A DNA stretch of 64,000 nucleotides from Hetaerina americana (GCA_022747635.1 JAKTNV010000024.1:5446665-5510664), one strand, 5' to 3'; numbered from the stretch's first letter, positions 38,504 to 50,095 are shown. Translations and numbers: made by a program. The notes: a model not told the origin generated them from the letters alone.

Positions 38504-38537
38504 TTGTTCTCGTTTGGTGTAAACCAAACGAGAACAA
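38504..38537. repeat. Perfect 15-bp palindrome with a 4-nt loop
   Basis: TTGTTCTCGTTTGGT (38504-38518), spacer GTAA, then its exact reverse complement (38523-38537). It lies in AT-rich sequence with no coding context. It could be a small hairpin element or a protein-binding palindrome. Confidence 0.85.
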
Positions 38538-39440
38538 AGCCACAATTGAATACACTAACAGAGTTTACAAAACTTTTTTGTTAATGTTGAGCTATCACGA
38601 ACAGAGCTGAAATGAAACCACTAAATCTGTTAAAAATTATGCCTCGTATAATTGGAGATAACTTGAGGTATTAAATCAAATACATGTATATATTTAAAGC
38701 ATTAATCCGGAAACAGCACTTTTTGGCATTTGCATCGGATTATTAACAATGATATACATGTGCGTGTTTATGTATAACAATGGATATAGGACGCTAAGTG
38801 TAACAATTTAATGGAGAAAGAAAACGCACATATTAAGTATAACCTGTCCTATCTTTGCAATTACCAGAGGATCTAGATATAGAACTGTAGGAAGTACAAG
38901 TAATAACGTACTACCGAAACATCTATACATGTACGTAAAGAGTTATTTTACATGTTTCAAGGAGACAATATAGCCAAGTCCTCATGTTCTCGTTTATCAT
39001 GTGAGAGCTGGCTACCATAAATTGCCAGTGCGCACTCAAAATACGACTTAAATTCATGAATGTATACACTAGGCTACATATTTGCTTAGGTATGAATTTA
39101 ATTGAATGAAATAATCGAGCCCAAATATCCTAAACTTTAATATTCTTAACTCAACTTGCTACGTGGAAATGTCTCTCTTTTTTGCATCCAAAAATCTCTT
39201 GGACATCGTTTTAAATCTCTTCACATCCGTCGAGCGGGGCATTGTGGATGCCAAGCGGTTCCCCACTTTCCCCTTGCCTCCGTCATCATCGGTCTCGCTG
39301 TCACCATCGTCATCATCACCACCATCGCCGGAAAATTCTCCCTACCGCTGGGAGTGAAAATCCATATTGCCCATCTAGGAGGAGCCACGTATTCATTTAT
39401 GCTCCTTTCACACCCTTCCGCGCCTCGTCGCTTTTTTTTC
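38538..39440. other. Non-coding spacer
   Basis: AT-rich until about 39150, then GC-richer with a CATCATCAC-type run at 39300-39335. No gene recognised. Confidence 0.45.
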
Positions 39441-40560
39441 TGACGCCGACAAGAGGGAATAAAATACGCGCGCTTGGGCGATTGTCATTTTTTTTCGCGA
39501 TTCCCTCTCATCTTTTTTTTATTTTCCAAGCGCTCGCGCGGCGCGTGCTTCTTTCCGCCGCGCGGTCCCGTCGTACATTTCCGCGGCTATCACTCCAAGC
39601 CGACGCCGCGCCGTCCGCCCGAGTGGAGATAGCGCGTTGATCAAACGTCAAGCAGGGCGCAATCATCCCCATATTGTATTTATGCTCCTATTTTTTTATT
39701 CCTCGAGCTCCCCCGCCCGCGTTGTGGGTGGGGTGTGGGAGAAAGGGACATGTGAGGGACCAACGGGGGGGTGTAGTGTGAGGGGAGCGGGGAGGGGGGA
39801 AGGGGATTAAAAGAAGGAAAAATGAACCACGCCGCAGAACACGTCCGGACCAAGCGGACTGGAGCGGCGACTGCCCTCCCCCATGCCGGCGGACACGTGC
39901 CGAGGCATATCCCATTCACCCGTCCAGTGCGTGCGCCGGGGTTGGAGGTAATGAGGAGAGAAAGGCTTGGTCGGTTGGATGGCGGTCTTTGTGTGCCGGG
40001 ATCCCTCGTGGGACGGGCGGGAGTGAGGTAAAGGGTGAGGGTGGCGACGTCGGACGGGGGTGGGGGAAGAGATGGAGACGCAGGGCTGGGGTGCGCGGGA
40101 GGGGAGGATGAGAGGCGCCTGTTAAAGCATGCGAGAGGACGATAAGCCGCCACCAGCGGAGTTTCCCCCTCGTGCCCGCTGCCGTGTGGGTGCGAGGCCG
40201 TGTATACGCGAATGTTTGTGTGCGCGCGGGGGTGTGTGTATGTGTATGTATGCATGTCTCCTGCCTTTCGTGGGGAGGTGGGGTCGTGGGTGGAGGGCAT
40301 GGGGGGGGTGTGCAGAGGGAGGTACAAGGTGGTGGAAGAGGCCGGGGCGCGGAGAGGCGATGAACGGGGGTGCGCGGGTCACCGGCGCGTCCCGCCCCCG
40401 TTCAACGCCGGCCCACGGTCTTTTGTATTCTCCCTTTTTTCACGCTACCCTCCCTTATCCGTCCACCCTTCGTTGTTGCTCTTCTCCCGGCACAGCGATG
40501 CTCTTTCCCTCTCTTCCTGTTCGTCCGCGGGATCCCCTTTATCTCCTGCGGAAATAAATA
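39441..40560. other. GC- and CpG-rich block with strand asymmetry
   Basis: GC content rises sharply, with many CGCG and GCGC words at 39460-39640. The plus strand is then G-rich (39700-40380, with GGGG runs and a GTGTGT stretch at 40215-40255), and pyrimidine-rich at 40400-40540. Long open frames exist on both strands (215 codons minus, 142 plus), but the Pro/Arg/Gly-rich products follow from composition. It could be a CpG island or promoter of a gene whose exons lie outside recognition. Confidence 0.4.
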
Positions 40561-41439
40561 AAAGCTTGTCGAAATTGATAATGCGGCAATGGAATTCGAT
40601 TGTTGATTAAGTGACATCGTGATCGGTAGCTTAGGTAGCAAATGTTTTTTGGCCGTTCCGATCTTTTTCTCGTTCTGATCTTGTGTATTCGGCCATGAAT
40701 CCACCCTCTTCGTAAATAGTTTGTTAGACTTTCCCCAGAAATTCCTGCTAAAAGTTGTTAAATCAGCTTGCTTCCAATGGCAGCACTGTAGCAACCGTTT
40801 GTTTTTCAAGGTTCTGGTAATGAGCCTATTGTATAACTTTGGTAAATTCATGATAAATTGTCACAGCATCTATGAATCAAAGTAAATCATAGTAAGTGAG
40901 CTGTTATGTATACGAAAACTCATCAAGGTTGTGTCTCAATGGAACGAATTTTAATTCTTAATCACCATTTTCTCTTTTGCTAAAGTTTTGATAGTTAGGT
41001 GGCTGATCGACACTTTATTTCTTTCTTAGTTTTGATAGCATCACATATAGTATGCAGCTGGGACTAAGCAACGGACCCAATGATGCTGTCGGTACGGTGC
41101 AAATTCAAACGGTAGATGGAAAAAATGTGAAAAAGTGAGATAAAAGCATATATTGATTCACTTCTTTGTTCTAAGGCAATTGCGAAATATATTTGGAAAT
41201 CATGTGTTTCTACTGTTCTGCTGACTGTACATTTTTAAACTGTTTAATTAGGTTTTTCTGTAAGAATCAATGGCAAGATAAATGGAGAGAAAATGGATGT
41301 CAATTCGATCACTGCTGAAAATTTTATTTCATGAAAATAGTAAATAATTTACTGCAGTATACATTTTCCGAAGATATGATCAGTTCGGTCCTGGAAAAAT
41401 ATAATTGAAAAGAGAAAAAGTATTTGATTTCTTCGTGAG
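40561..41439. other. Non-coding spacer
   Basis: AT-rich, with no recognised feature. The minus-strand frame at 40402-40851 has no domain. Confidence 0.45.
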
Positions 41440-41585
41440 TGTCTGTTTGGTTCCGCCAAAGGTGTGTATTAGTATGTCTTTGGCGGTATGTCATGTAGCT
41501 GCGTGCAACTTTACGGGTAATGTCCCAGCATCCCCCAACACACGCTCTTGCCGAGGCTTTCGGGGTATTGCGTTGATGCAGTTGA
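41440..41585 (+). mobile_element. Old 3' end of a family A LINE
   Basis: The block at about 41511-41580 (TTACGGGTAATGTCC, CCCCCAACACACGC, TCTTGCCGAGGC, CGGGGTATT) is a diverged version of the terminal block at 6586-6655. No clear microsatellite tail remains. The sequence before it is TG-rich like the family 3' UTR. Confidence 0.6.
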
Positions 41586-43080
41586 AGGTGAATTATGAAG
41601 ACGATTTGGGCAGATTTCTCACCATTGATCTCCTTTACTTTGTTTTAGATGATATTCACCATTGAACGAAGAGCAATATAATTACAATCGTTTCAATTGA
41701 CGGAAAGATATTCCGAATGCTTACATACATTTTATTTAGTGGATACTGACAGGATAACGGAAAAGTGTTTACACTAAAATTAAAGAATGATGGAAAAGAT
41801 CAGTGCCAGCCAGCGTGCTTACCCATCATTAGCTGTCGTGAGTGTGTGGTGCATGGCACGTAATTAAGCGTTCCAGACTCGAGTTGGCAACTCGTCAAAT
41901 TATGTCAAGCACAGGTCAATTACAATTATATGCATGGTCTTCCGAGGATGAGGCATTGCACATTGGTAAAGTGAGATAGTAGTATAACCTTCAACTGATT
42001 TTTCTCTGATCTCATTTAAATGTTATTTTTTCTTTTACCTATGTACCCCTTCTATGATAACTGACCTTATTAATAATTTCAAGATTTATTTGTTAAAACC
42101 TCTGACGGAGACTTCAACGTAAACTCTCTATTCCGTCTGGTTCCTCTTTTTCTCCCTTCTTTCCTCTCCCTTTTTACTTCGCCCAATCCTATTTCCCCTC
42201 GTTCCCATGGTGTGGTCACTATTTCCCATTTTCTTTCTTTTATCTTGTCGGCCTGAAAAATATTGGTGCCCAGCATACTTGCGCTAGGAAGCTTTTGTCT
42301 TGTTTTCTTTATGGCTGTGGGAATTCGCCGAGAAGAGATGTGGGGGAGGGGTTCCACGGTTCCGTGGCACGCTTAAATTTGTTATTTTTCTTTCGCTTCC
42401 TGCAGGCTACCGTCATATGTTCGCGCTCATATGCAAAATTTTGAGCACAACAAATTTCAATGACGATGCTCGTAGAAATTTTAACATTCCCGAATGGACA
42501 CGTTTTACATTCGCATTTCCCGAGTTCGTTTCGAAAAGCGTGGTATTCCTTTATTTTTGCAGATGTTAAAATATTGTTCTGTGCTTTGAGACACAAAAGA
42601 ACGATTTCTGTTGTGGTGGAGATCGGCGAACATGCTATCCAAGCCTCCAGTGGATGTGGTGGCACCAGTTGTGGGATACATTTGTGAGTCGGATATCAAC
42701 TTTAATTTGGGATTCTACTGTAAACCTTTGCACTTTTTCAGGTTATCATATGAATATGGATGACAGTCAAGTGACTGAGAATTGAAATAGCCAAGTTTTA
42801 AATAGCGTAGGATTAATATAAAGTGTTTACAAGCATTGGTTTTCTAAGAGAAATTATATTTTACTGGGAAAGTTTCAAGAGACTTCAAGTTTTGGTATCT
42901 TAACTTTTTGTTGTCATGAATCTATGTACCTAAACCTTTTTTCCATTCCCTGTTTCTTTTCTGTGTGCCTACCAACGCCACAAAATTAGACATATATGCG
43001 AGTTTCAATAAAATTTCACCCTCATTCTAATTGGGTATGGGTATAATCAATATTTTCCGTGAAATATTTCATCTACACCT
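41586..43080. other. Non-coding spacer
   Basis: No gene recognised. The 118-codon minus-strand frame at 42309-42665 has no domain. Confidence 0.45.
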
Positions 43081-43275
43081 TTAAAATACCACGAGAGGGC
43101 GTGTGGCGGGGGGTGTTAGGTCACCAGCCATGCATGCACAATCCCGCACCTTGTTCATGACAACTTTTCGTATAGCTAGCTCTGCTACGTTGCACTCGAT
43201 CTAGTTCCAAAATTAAGCCAGCTCATGCAGATCCCGTGAACTTGCAGCATACTCAAGGTGGAGCCTAACAGTTAT
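43081..43275 (-). mobile_element. Family A LINE remnant: RT scrap joined to the 3' end
   Basis: Read on the minus strand, 43275-43170 encodes a broken version of the post-RT motif. VRLHLEYA appears in one frame and LDRVQR in another, matching VRPHLEYA and IEKVQRRAARFV of the copy at 4311. This is followed almost at once by the family terminal block (GGTGACCTAACACCCCCCGC, CACACGCCC) at 43086-43128. The several hundred bases that separate these parts at 3860-4700 are missing, so the copy has a large internal deletion plus frameshifts and stops. Confidence 0.7.
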
Positions 43276-43410
43276 TTATTATTCCTATTTCTTTTGACCC
43301 TGTATTTCTTCCGATACCCTTTAAATCGGCTAAAATCTCTGGTATTTCACTTTCAATTTATTCTTAGATAAAAGTAAATGTAATTGAAAAGGGAAACGTT
43401 TAAATGTATA

Positions 43411-43690
43411 GTGGGTCCCAGTAGTCCAGGGGGTAGAGCGTTGGACTACTCAAAGGAGGGCCAAGGGTTCCATTCCCGGGCAAGCCTCCCTGGGCACCTG
43501 CTGCTCCACCCAAGCTATGTGATTTTTCGGGTGCCAGATCTTCCTGGGAAACCATAACCGGCCCAGGGACAGGAACTGGCCCCCCTACCCTGATGTGTGA
43601 AATTCCCACGCCGTCGGGCTTAGTACTGGGTGAACTCTGCAATCACCTACCAAAGCGACCTTCGAGTTGATTACTGTGCTTATGGTTTTT
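43411..43690 (+). mobile_element. tRNA-derived SINE, longest copy
   Basis: The head is tRNA-like: A-box-like TAGTCCAGGGGGTAGAGCG from 43422 and B-box-like GGTTCCATTCC at 43466-43476. A body of about 200 bp follows, containing GATGTGTGAAATTCCCACG, CTTAGTACTGGG and CTACCAAAGCGACC, ending near 43690. The body matches the minus-strand copy at 29548-29702, which defines the family. A minus-strand open frame at 43400-43642 is a shadow. It is non-coding and was presumably spread by a LINE in trans. No target-site duplication was resolved. Confidence 0.8.
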
Positions 43691-45000
43691 GAAAAATGTA
43701 TAATGATTTTGAACCTGGAGTAAAAACTATTCCTGTTAAGGTTGTAAAATTTCTTTCTGTATTTTTTCAGTTCAAATCCAATTCAGGAGTAACTACAGTA
43801 CGTGTGAAATTATATTGTACTTTTATCGTAATTCAGCTGTATAATCGTTGAGTACCAGCGTTTAATTTTCTCTCCTTTTATTTTAGAACAAACGAAGCCA
43901 TTATCATCTATAATCGTCATGGTGACAAATTTGAGAATTTGATTGCCTAACATATCTTCTCCTCAGACTAGTTTTCAAATGGTGCCCAATTCCCAAATCT
44001 AATTATTTTATTACTTTTGACAAAAGTAAAAAAAAATACTCTATAGTCTTAATTCATGCAGTATTTCATTATAAACGATACCTTAACATCACTTCCTTAT
44101 TTTCCTATTCCAACATTGCCCACTTCACCATAGTCATGATCCATTTTCTCGGTCAAATTGATTTAATCATGCCATCGCAATGCAACTATGGGGTTATTTT
44201 TTTTCTCCATCTCGAATAGTCCGAGCACGAATAAAATTTAAGTGATTAAGTTAATTACTCGTATTTAAGTATTCGTGATGAATCGTCAAGGGTGAGGTTT
44301 TACTCACAACGCGGTAGTGAGAATTCGTGATGATCATTCATCCTTAAGAAAAGTGACGTTCGCATGTCTTGCATGTTTCTTGTAAACAGTAAGCTGAATG
44401 TTCTTTTTTCACGCATTTTTTCCAAATGCATATTTCAGTGAAAAATGACCGTTAAGAATTCATCGGACAACTATATAACTTTTTCTAAATTAGCTTCTAA
44501 ATATTTTTACTGTTACGTTGCATATTTCATCACCAAAATAGTTACCAGGAAAAAATGGTATTGCGGATATTTGGTTTGCTAATTACCAAATATTTTACAA
44601 ATCCAAAAAATATGAAATATTTTTAAACATCGGTCCCAACGGCCTAATCCCACTGTGCGCAGGAGACTTCACTGTTATAATGAAAAATCAGCAACGTACG
44701 CGTGTACCATTAAGAACACCCTAAGTTAGATCGCTAGATGTCTGTTTTAAATTGGTTAATAGTAAAAAATATGCCGAGGCACTTCGTCTTAATATAATGT
44801 TCTGAGTGCCATAATATGCCTGGAGTAGAAAGGAAAGCGCAAACTTTTACAGTGGACTTCAAAATGAGTCTATGATTAATGGAGGCTACCCTAGCCTCAG
44901 GACTTTCACTTGTCACTCGGGCCTTGACGGACTACAGTTTCGCCTGGCCCTCTTGGCCTAGGTTGGTCAATTCCCGATTCTCCCCTGCTGCTTTCGATTT
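43691..45000. other. AT-rich non-coding spacer
   Basis: No gene or recognised repeat. Confidence 0.5.
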
Positions 45001-45860
45001 TGTGTGCAGGTGGTAGTTCTTGATGGGTTGGGGAGGAGGCGGGTTTTGAGAGCGTGCCCTGATCCCTGGACTTCCTACTTCCCCCAAAACAGCCTCTTTT
45101 TTCTTCCTCTCCGGAATCCCTCACCTCCTCCCCTGTCCCTTCCCATTCCGACACTCGCCCCCCTGCGATCCCCCGCCCACCCCACCTCCTCCCGCTGTTT
45201 TGGGGAAAAAAACCTATCCTCTTTCCCTCCCACTTCACACTTGGAAGTCCAACGCCCTCCACACTAAACCCCAACTCGCTCCCACCCTCTCCCACCATTT
45301 CGCGAATCGCTTATTTCGCCTCCTCCCCCAAACTCACGAACCCCCTTTCTCTCTCTCTCTCTCTCTCTCTCCCTCTTTTTTCCAGGCGTTACAAATGGCC
45401 CTCTCTGTTTGTCCCTCCCCTCGCCCAATTTCCCTCGGACCTATCTCTTCTCCCTCCCTCCCTCCATCTCTCTTTCTCACGTTCCCCAAGGCCCCCCTCC
45501 ATGCTCCCCCTTCCGCTTTTGTCCTCCCATCCCCTTTGTTTCTTTCCGATTCTTCCGCTTTAACGGTTCTCCAGGGTTAAATCTCGAGATTTATCCTCCA
45601 TCCCGTCACTTCCCCCGCCTCTCCCTCGCTCTCCATAATTCGCCGTCCTCTCTACGGAGTCGTGAGAGATTGCGCCGTCCTCAACTCTTGCACCGCATCT
45701 CGTTTTACGCGTCCGTCTGTCCCTATCCTTTTTTTTCCTTCTACGAAGCCCTCCCCTCCCTCCACTCCCATTCCCCCTCCTCCATTCACCAGTTTCCGCA
45801 CCCCCGGCGTCCGTATCGCACGCCGGGAATAATTGAGTCGCGCTGCTCGACGTGTTGAAA
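45001..45860. other. Pyrimidine-rich block
   Basis: The plus strand is strongly C+T-rich, with a (CT)n run at about 45347-45372. Overlapping Ser/Pro/Leu-rich open frames of up to 149 codons result from the scarcity of stop codons. No domain is recognised. Confidence 0.5.
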
Positions 45861-46293
45861 TTTTCAGGGAGGGACGGCTGAAATTTCGGGACGAGACGGG
45901 GGAAGTGGCCGTGCCGCCCCGTCGTGTTCGTCTCCCAAATCTCATAAACCCCCCACCCTTCCTCCCGTCAAGGTGTGTGAAACCCCCGTAATTCTCCCAG
46001 CTATCCGCCTTCATAACGACCGGCCGTCACTGAGACAATGGTCGGGGGGTGATAAAATCTAAGGTGTGTAATGCTTATGATTGCCAGTTTACCTCCTCTT
46101 CCACGACGAGGGGGCACACGCACGCAGTTTCTCCCCCCCGCCGAAACCCCAAGGGTTCTTGGGACCTTATTTTTTGCATGAGTTATGGACATTAAGGCGT
46201 AATCGTTGCGAAATTTTCAATGCCATTCACGTTCAACTCAAAATTCGTTGTCATTGATGTGATATACCACGAAAAGGAAGATGGTACTGTACT

Positions 46294-46420
46294 AGGAAAC
46301 CTAATATAAAATACATTGAACTACTTCCTGCAAAAATTAGCTTGTTCAGGAAACCTTATGTAAAAGACATTGAACTACTTCCTTCAAAAAATTACGTTGT
46401 TCAGGAAACGCATTTAACAT
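46294..46420. repeat. Tandem repeat, about 54-bp unit, two copies and a partial third
   Basis: Units start at 46294, 46348 and 46403 with AGGAAAC. Units 1 and 2 share ACATTGAACTACTTCCT, a following CAAAAA and the terminal TTGTTC, with scattered differences. It is a local duplication next to the tRNA-Ser gene, with no coding content. Confidence 0.8.
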
Positions 46421-46585
46421 ATGTGCTCGTGGTCCCATTACCATATTTTGTATTATAATAATATGCTTAACAAATGCAGAGCCTCCCCATATAACCAACA
46501 ATGTTTAATTAGTTGCCAAATCTTTTTGCACGGTTCATGTAAGACGTGCACTGTTACGAAAGCGATTATGTATTAATGTGTTGAG

Positions 46586-46591
46586 AAAAAA
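46586..46591 (-). terminator. RNA polymerase III terminator of tRNA-Ser
   Basis: A run of six A on the plus strand, TTTTTT on the transcribed strand, lies about two bases past the tRNA 3' end, the standard pol III stop signal. Confidence 0.85.
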
Positions 46592-46593
46592 TT

Positions 46594-46675
46594 CGCAGTC
46601 GGTAGGATTCGAACCTACGCTCCCAGGGGGAATCTGATTTCTAGTCAGACGCCTTAACCACTCGGCCACGACTGC
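46594..46675 (-). tRNA. tRNA-Ser(AGA)
   Basis: The minus strand folds into a complete 82-nt class II tRNA. The acceptor arms GCAGTCG (46669-46675) and CGACTGC pair fully, with G at the discriminator position. The D arm starts TGGCCGAGTGGTTAAGGC, an excellent A-box. The anticodon stem TCTGA/TCAGA encloses CTAGAAA, giving anticodon AGA, which reads UCU and, by inosine, UCC. A long variable arm follows, and the T arm contains GGTTCGAATCC, a perfect B-box. CCA is not encoded, as expected of a eukaryotic nuclear gene. A T-run terminator lies directly downstream. All stems pair, so it is likely functional. Confidence 0.97.
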
Positions 46676-47400
46676 ATATGATTTAGATGTGAAGTACTGT
46701 ATATAATTTTTCGATACCAAATGGTAATGGATAATGTTGGTTATTTGCGGTGGCTCCCCCTTGAGCAATAAATAAATTCATACGATGAGTTTAGTCACAA
46801 CTTGACGTAACATGTTAATATGGTGTAATGATTTGGTGCCTGAAAGCTCGTATCAGGTTTTCGTTAAAGGAAGAATCGCAACATTGGCGTGGACAGGTTT
46901 TAATCGAATCAGCTGAATGCCTGAACGTCGAAGAATGAAATTTTTGTCACGGTCCAAGGATCATTAGCTATCTTTTCCTAATTAGATATCCGAATTCCGC
47001 CTGAAAAAAAATTCCCACTTGCCATACGATTGCTGACTACTCAAATTGGCTCCATTAATTCCGACAGAAGTGGGCTAAATAAATGTGTCCAAAAGATCTT
47101 TGACGTGCTGAAAAAAGATTATGAAACGTTGATTTCTTGTTATTATTTTGTTCCGAGTGCTGGCCTCGTCGCGACGTTAAAATTTCCCAGATCGTTGGGG
47201 ATGCCTTTGAATCTCAGGATTTTCCCCTTTTTTCACGGAGGGGAAACTACTCGAATAAAAAAAATGTCGATGGCATTTATCGGCTCGTTTCTTACGGGGG
47301 TGAGAGGACACGATCCGAGCGGGCGCGTAAGGGAGTAGGGAAAGGAGTAAGGAAAGGAAGAGTGCGCGCCGTAAGTGTTCTTATCTCCATCCCCCGTTAT
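46676..47400. other. Non-coding spacer
   Basis: No gene recognised upstream of the tRNA-Ser gene. The overlapping frames at 47030-47430 have no domain. Confidence 0.45.
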
Positions 47401-48400
47401 TCTTCCCGGTCGACGTTCGCGCCGTAACATAAGGGGGTTGCTTTTGTTTCATCCCCATTCCCCCCTTCCGTTTCCTCTCTTCGCACCCTACCTCCCTTTC
47501 CACTTATCGCGCCCGCTTCATCTCCTCTCTCCCACATTCCCCTTTTCCCCTTCGGCGTGTTCATCGGTACCCCGCCAATCTCTCCTCTCGTTTCGACATC
47601 TTCCCCACATCCCCCGTCACACCGCTCACTAATCTCGCCCCATTAACGCGGCCTATATTTTTTAATTACGACTCCCTCCTCTCCCACTCCCGGCTGTAAA
47701 TTCGTGCGCATACGAATCTCCTTCTCTGGCTCTTTTTTCTCGTCCTCGTTCACCCTCCTTCCTTCGCTTTCCTGCGAGGAGGTTCGGCAGCGCGCCCCGT
47801 ACCCCCTACCTCCATCCTCCCTCTCCTCCTTCCTTTCCGCGAATGCGATATCGATTTCCGCGTCGGGAATTTTTAAACAATTAGTCCAGTGGCCCCCTTT
47901 CCGGGTGTTGAGGGGTGGAGATATTGGGGGCGTGGGGACGTACTTGCGCTCACCCCGGAAGGAAAATTCATTATATTCAATGTTTTTTTTTCTTGTTCAA
48001 CAAGCCTTTGCCATTCGGATCGATCTCCCGCCCTACCGTAAGTACGCGTGGTTTTTTTCTCTCGTCGCCTTCATCCACTCAATGCATTCTTCACGCTTTT
48101 TCATTTCTTTTTATGTCTTCGGTTTTTTTGTCTGCTACTCTCGTCGCCACCCCCCCTCCTTCCCCCACCTCACTTCCCTCCCGCATGTTCCTGTTCGGGT
48201 CGGTGCGCACTGCTTCGCCTCTACATTCCCTCCCCCGCATTCCTTCCCTCGGTGAACTCAAAATATCATCTCCCGTCTGCTCTTTTTTATTTGTCTCTCC
48301 TCCTCTTCGTCTCCACTTGTCGCGTGAGCACGCTTCCATCTCCATCGGCATTCCACCCTTCCTCTCTCAAGTCATCTCGCGTCTATCCGCTCTTTCATAT
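47401..48400. other. Pyrimidine-rich block
   Basis: The plus strand is C+T-rich throughout. Several overlapping Ser/Phe/Leu-rich frames of up to 183 codons are products of composition. No domain is recognised. Confidence 0.45.
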
Positions 48401-48574
48401 TGAATGCGTGTGCGTATGTCGTGAGTGCATTTGCATAGCGTGAAATAGTTTCCTTCACAAAAATTTCCAATTGAAATAAATTCTAGTGGAGACAAAACCA
48501 ACATTATAAATGGGGAAACATTTAAAACACTCAGTGATAATTAATTCCATTATGATTAAGTAGGTATATCCTCA

Positions 48575-48752
48575 TATATATACATATATATAATATTATA
48601 TATATATATATATGTGTGTATATATATGTATATATATATATGTGTGTATATATATGTATATATATATGTGTGTGTATATATGTATATATAGTAATAGCAA
48701 TATTTGTTATATTAATATTTGTTACAATATATATATTATATACAATATATAT
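48575..48752. repeat. (TA)n/(TG)n simple-sequence tract
   Basis: Alternating TATATA and TGTGTGTATA blocks, purine-pyrimidine alternating, run into the palindrome that follows. Confidence 0.85.
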
Positions 48753-48791
48753 ATTAATATTTGTTCGCCATATAGCGGGTATTCGTGTTTG

Positions 48792-48846
<55 letters not shown>

Positions 48847-48853
48847 GTGTTTG

Positions 48854-48895
<42 letters not shown>

Positions 48896-48902
48896 CAAAC
48901 AC

Positions 48903-48967
<65 letters not shown>

Positions 48968-49006
48968 CAAACACGAATACCCGCTATATGGCGAACAAAT
49001 ATTAAT
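48753..49006. repeat. 254-bp AT-rich near-palindrome
   Basis: The left arm starts ATTAATATTTGTTCGC (48753) and the right arm ends with its exact reverse complement (49006). Between them, GGGTATTCGTGTTTGAAC, (AT)n, ATTCGTGTTTGAAC, (AT)n appear on the left, then the same units inverted on the right. The arms differ only in AT-tract length, by about 10 bp. Ile-Tyr open frames occur on both strands as a result. This is an inverted duplication of a unique 30-bp sequence plus microsatellite. Confidence 0.9.
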
Positions 49007-49109
49007 TCACATGGAACTAGAAACAAGGAAAAGGGATAGTAACACCTATAAGAACGAACACAGGAGAGGTTGGGAAGGCGGAATCGAACAGACAACAAGC
49101 GTAAAAATA

Positions 49110-49182
49110 TTTCCTTGACCGGGACTTGAACCACGAATCTTTCAACTTGCCGGGCCGATGCTCTAATCACTTCATTTATCCA
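49110..49182 (-). repeat. tRNA-like sequence (SINE head or tRNA pseudogene)
   Basis: The minus strand has AAGTGATTAGAGCATC in D-arm/A-box position and a perfect B-box, GGTTCAAGTCC, at 49122-49132. The anticodon region (GGCCCGGCAAGTTGAAAG) does not form a clean stem. No body shared with the other SINEs was found. Confidence 0.5.
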
Positions 49183-50069
49183 GGAAACGTAATTTACACT
49201 GAAATGTGTGGGGGTTTATGCAGCCAAGTGTCCCTATTCTTTGGCCAAGAGATGGCGCTATGGAGCTATTCCACCCGTCAAAGGAGAAATAGACGACGTA
49301 CAAGAGGAAAGGACGGCATACAGGAGGACAGGACAGTAGTAAAGCAATCATACAAAACCATTAAGGATAGGAACAGTGCGTTTCGCGGTACGCATAGCCA
49401 GAAAAAAGAGACGAGCCATATTGGCCAAATACATACATATATTTGTATACGTCCTGTATCCTTATATATTATTTTAAGTAGTATACGCGCATAAAATAAA
49501 ACATTCAAAAAATGTAATAATAGGAAAAGAGAAAAATGGAACCTCAAGAGTCGCGTCATTTAACCACTAAACTCTTCATGATTACGGATAATACGCGTAC
49601 CAAAAGTTAGAAAAACACTGGCGTAGAATGAAGCGTATTTACGAGCAAAGATAGGTCCATTCATTGCATTTACTATTTGCAGTTTAGAGCCAAATGTAGA
49701 TAACATAAATTGCACATTTAAATATGTAAATGGGATCCGGTCAAGTTTGGTGGCACTACTTTATTGCGTGCACACAAAAGAGTTAGCATTCCCTGTATCT
49801 GATTGTAAGTCAAAAGATTGACTCCAAGGCAGTGAGTACATATTTTTGATTAGGAAATTTCGTTAATGTTTTATTTGCTTTCGAACCCACTTCCTACTTC
49901 TATTATGTGTATGTATGTATTGTACTATATGTTTCGTTCAACTGATGTCAAATTATGTCTTGTTTCAGTAGTTTAGAACCAGTTTCACTCCATAGGTTTC
50001 AAAACCTAATGTAATCTGTATTCTGCTCCAAGTGACTTTGCTCCCAGAGCAATAAAAATTGTTTATATA
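49183..50069. other. Non-coding spacer
   Basis: No gene recognised. The 122-codon frame at 49126-49494 has no domain. Confidence 0.45.
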
Positions 50070-50095
50070 CTACCTTGATCAAAAAGTTCCCGGAA
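50070..50095 (+). repeat. mariner left terminal inverted repeat
   Basis: This 26-bp end matches the reverse complement of 54106-54131 with two mismatches and is preceded by TA. Confidence 0.92.

Noticed and set aside
39680..40327. 215-codon minus-strand frame, Pro/His-rich
   Set aside because: It is compositional, in a G-rich block. Competing frames are open on the other strand and no motif is seen.
47704..48255. 183-codon frame with hydrophobic stretches
   Set aside because: Phe/Ser-rich from TTC/TCT composition; the apparent membrane segments are not convincing.
48531..49118. Ile-Tyr repeat open frames on both strands
   Set aside because: They are translations of (AT)n microsatellite inside the palindrome.
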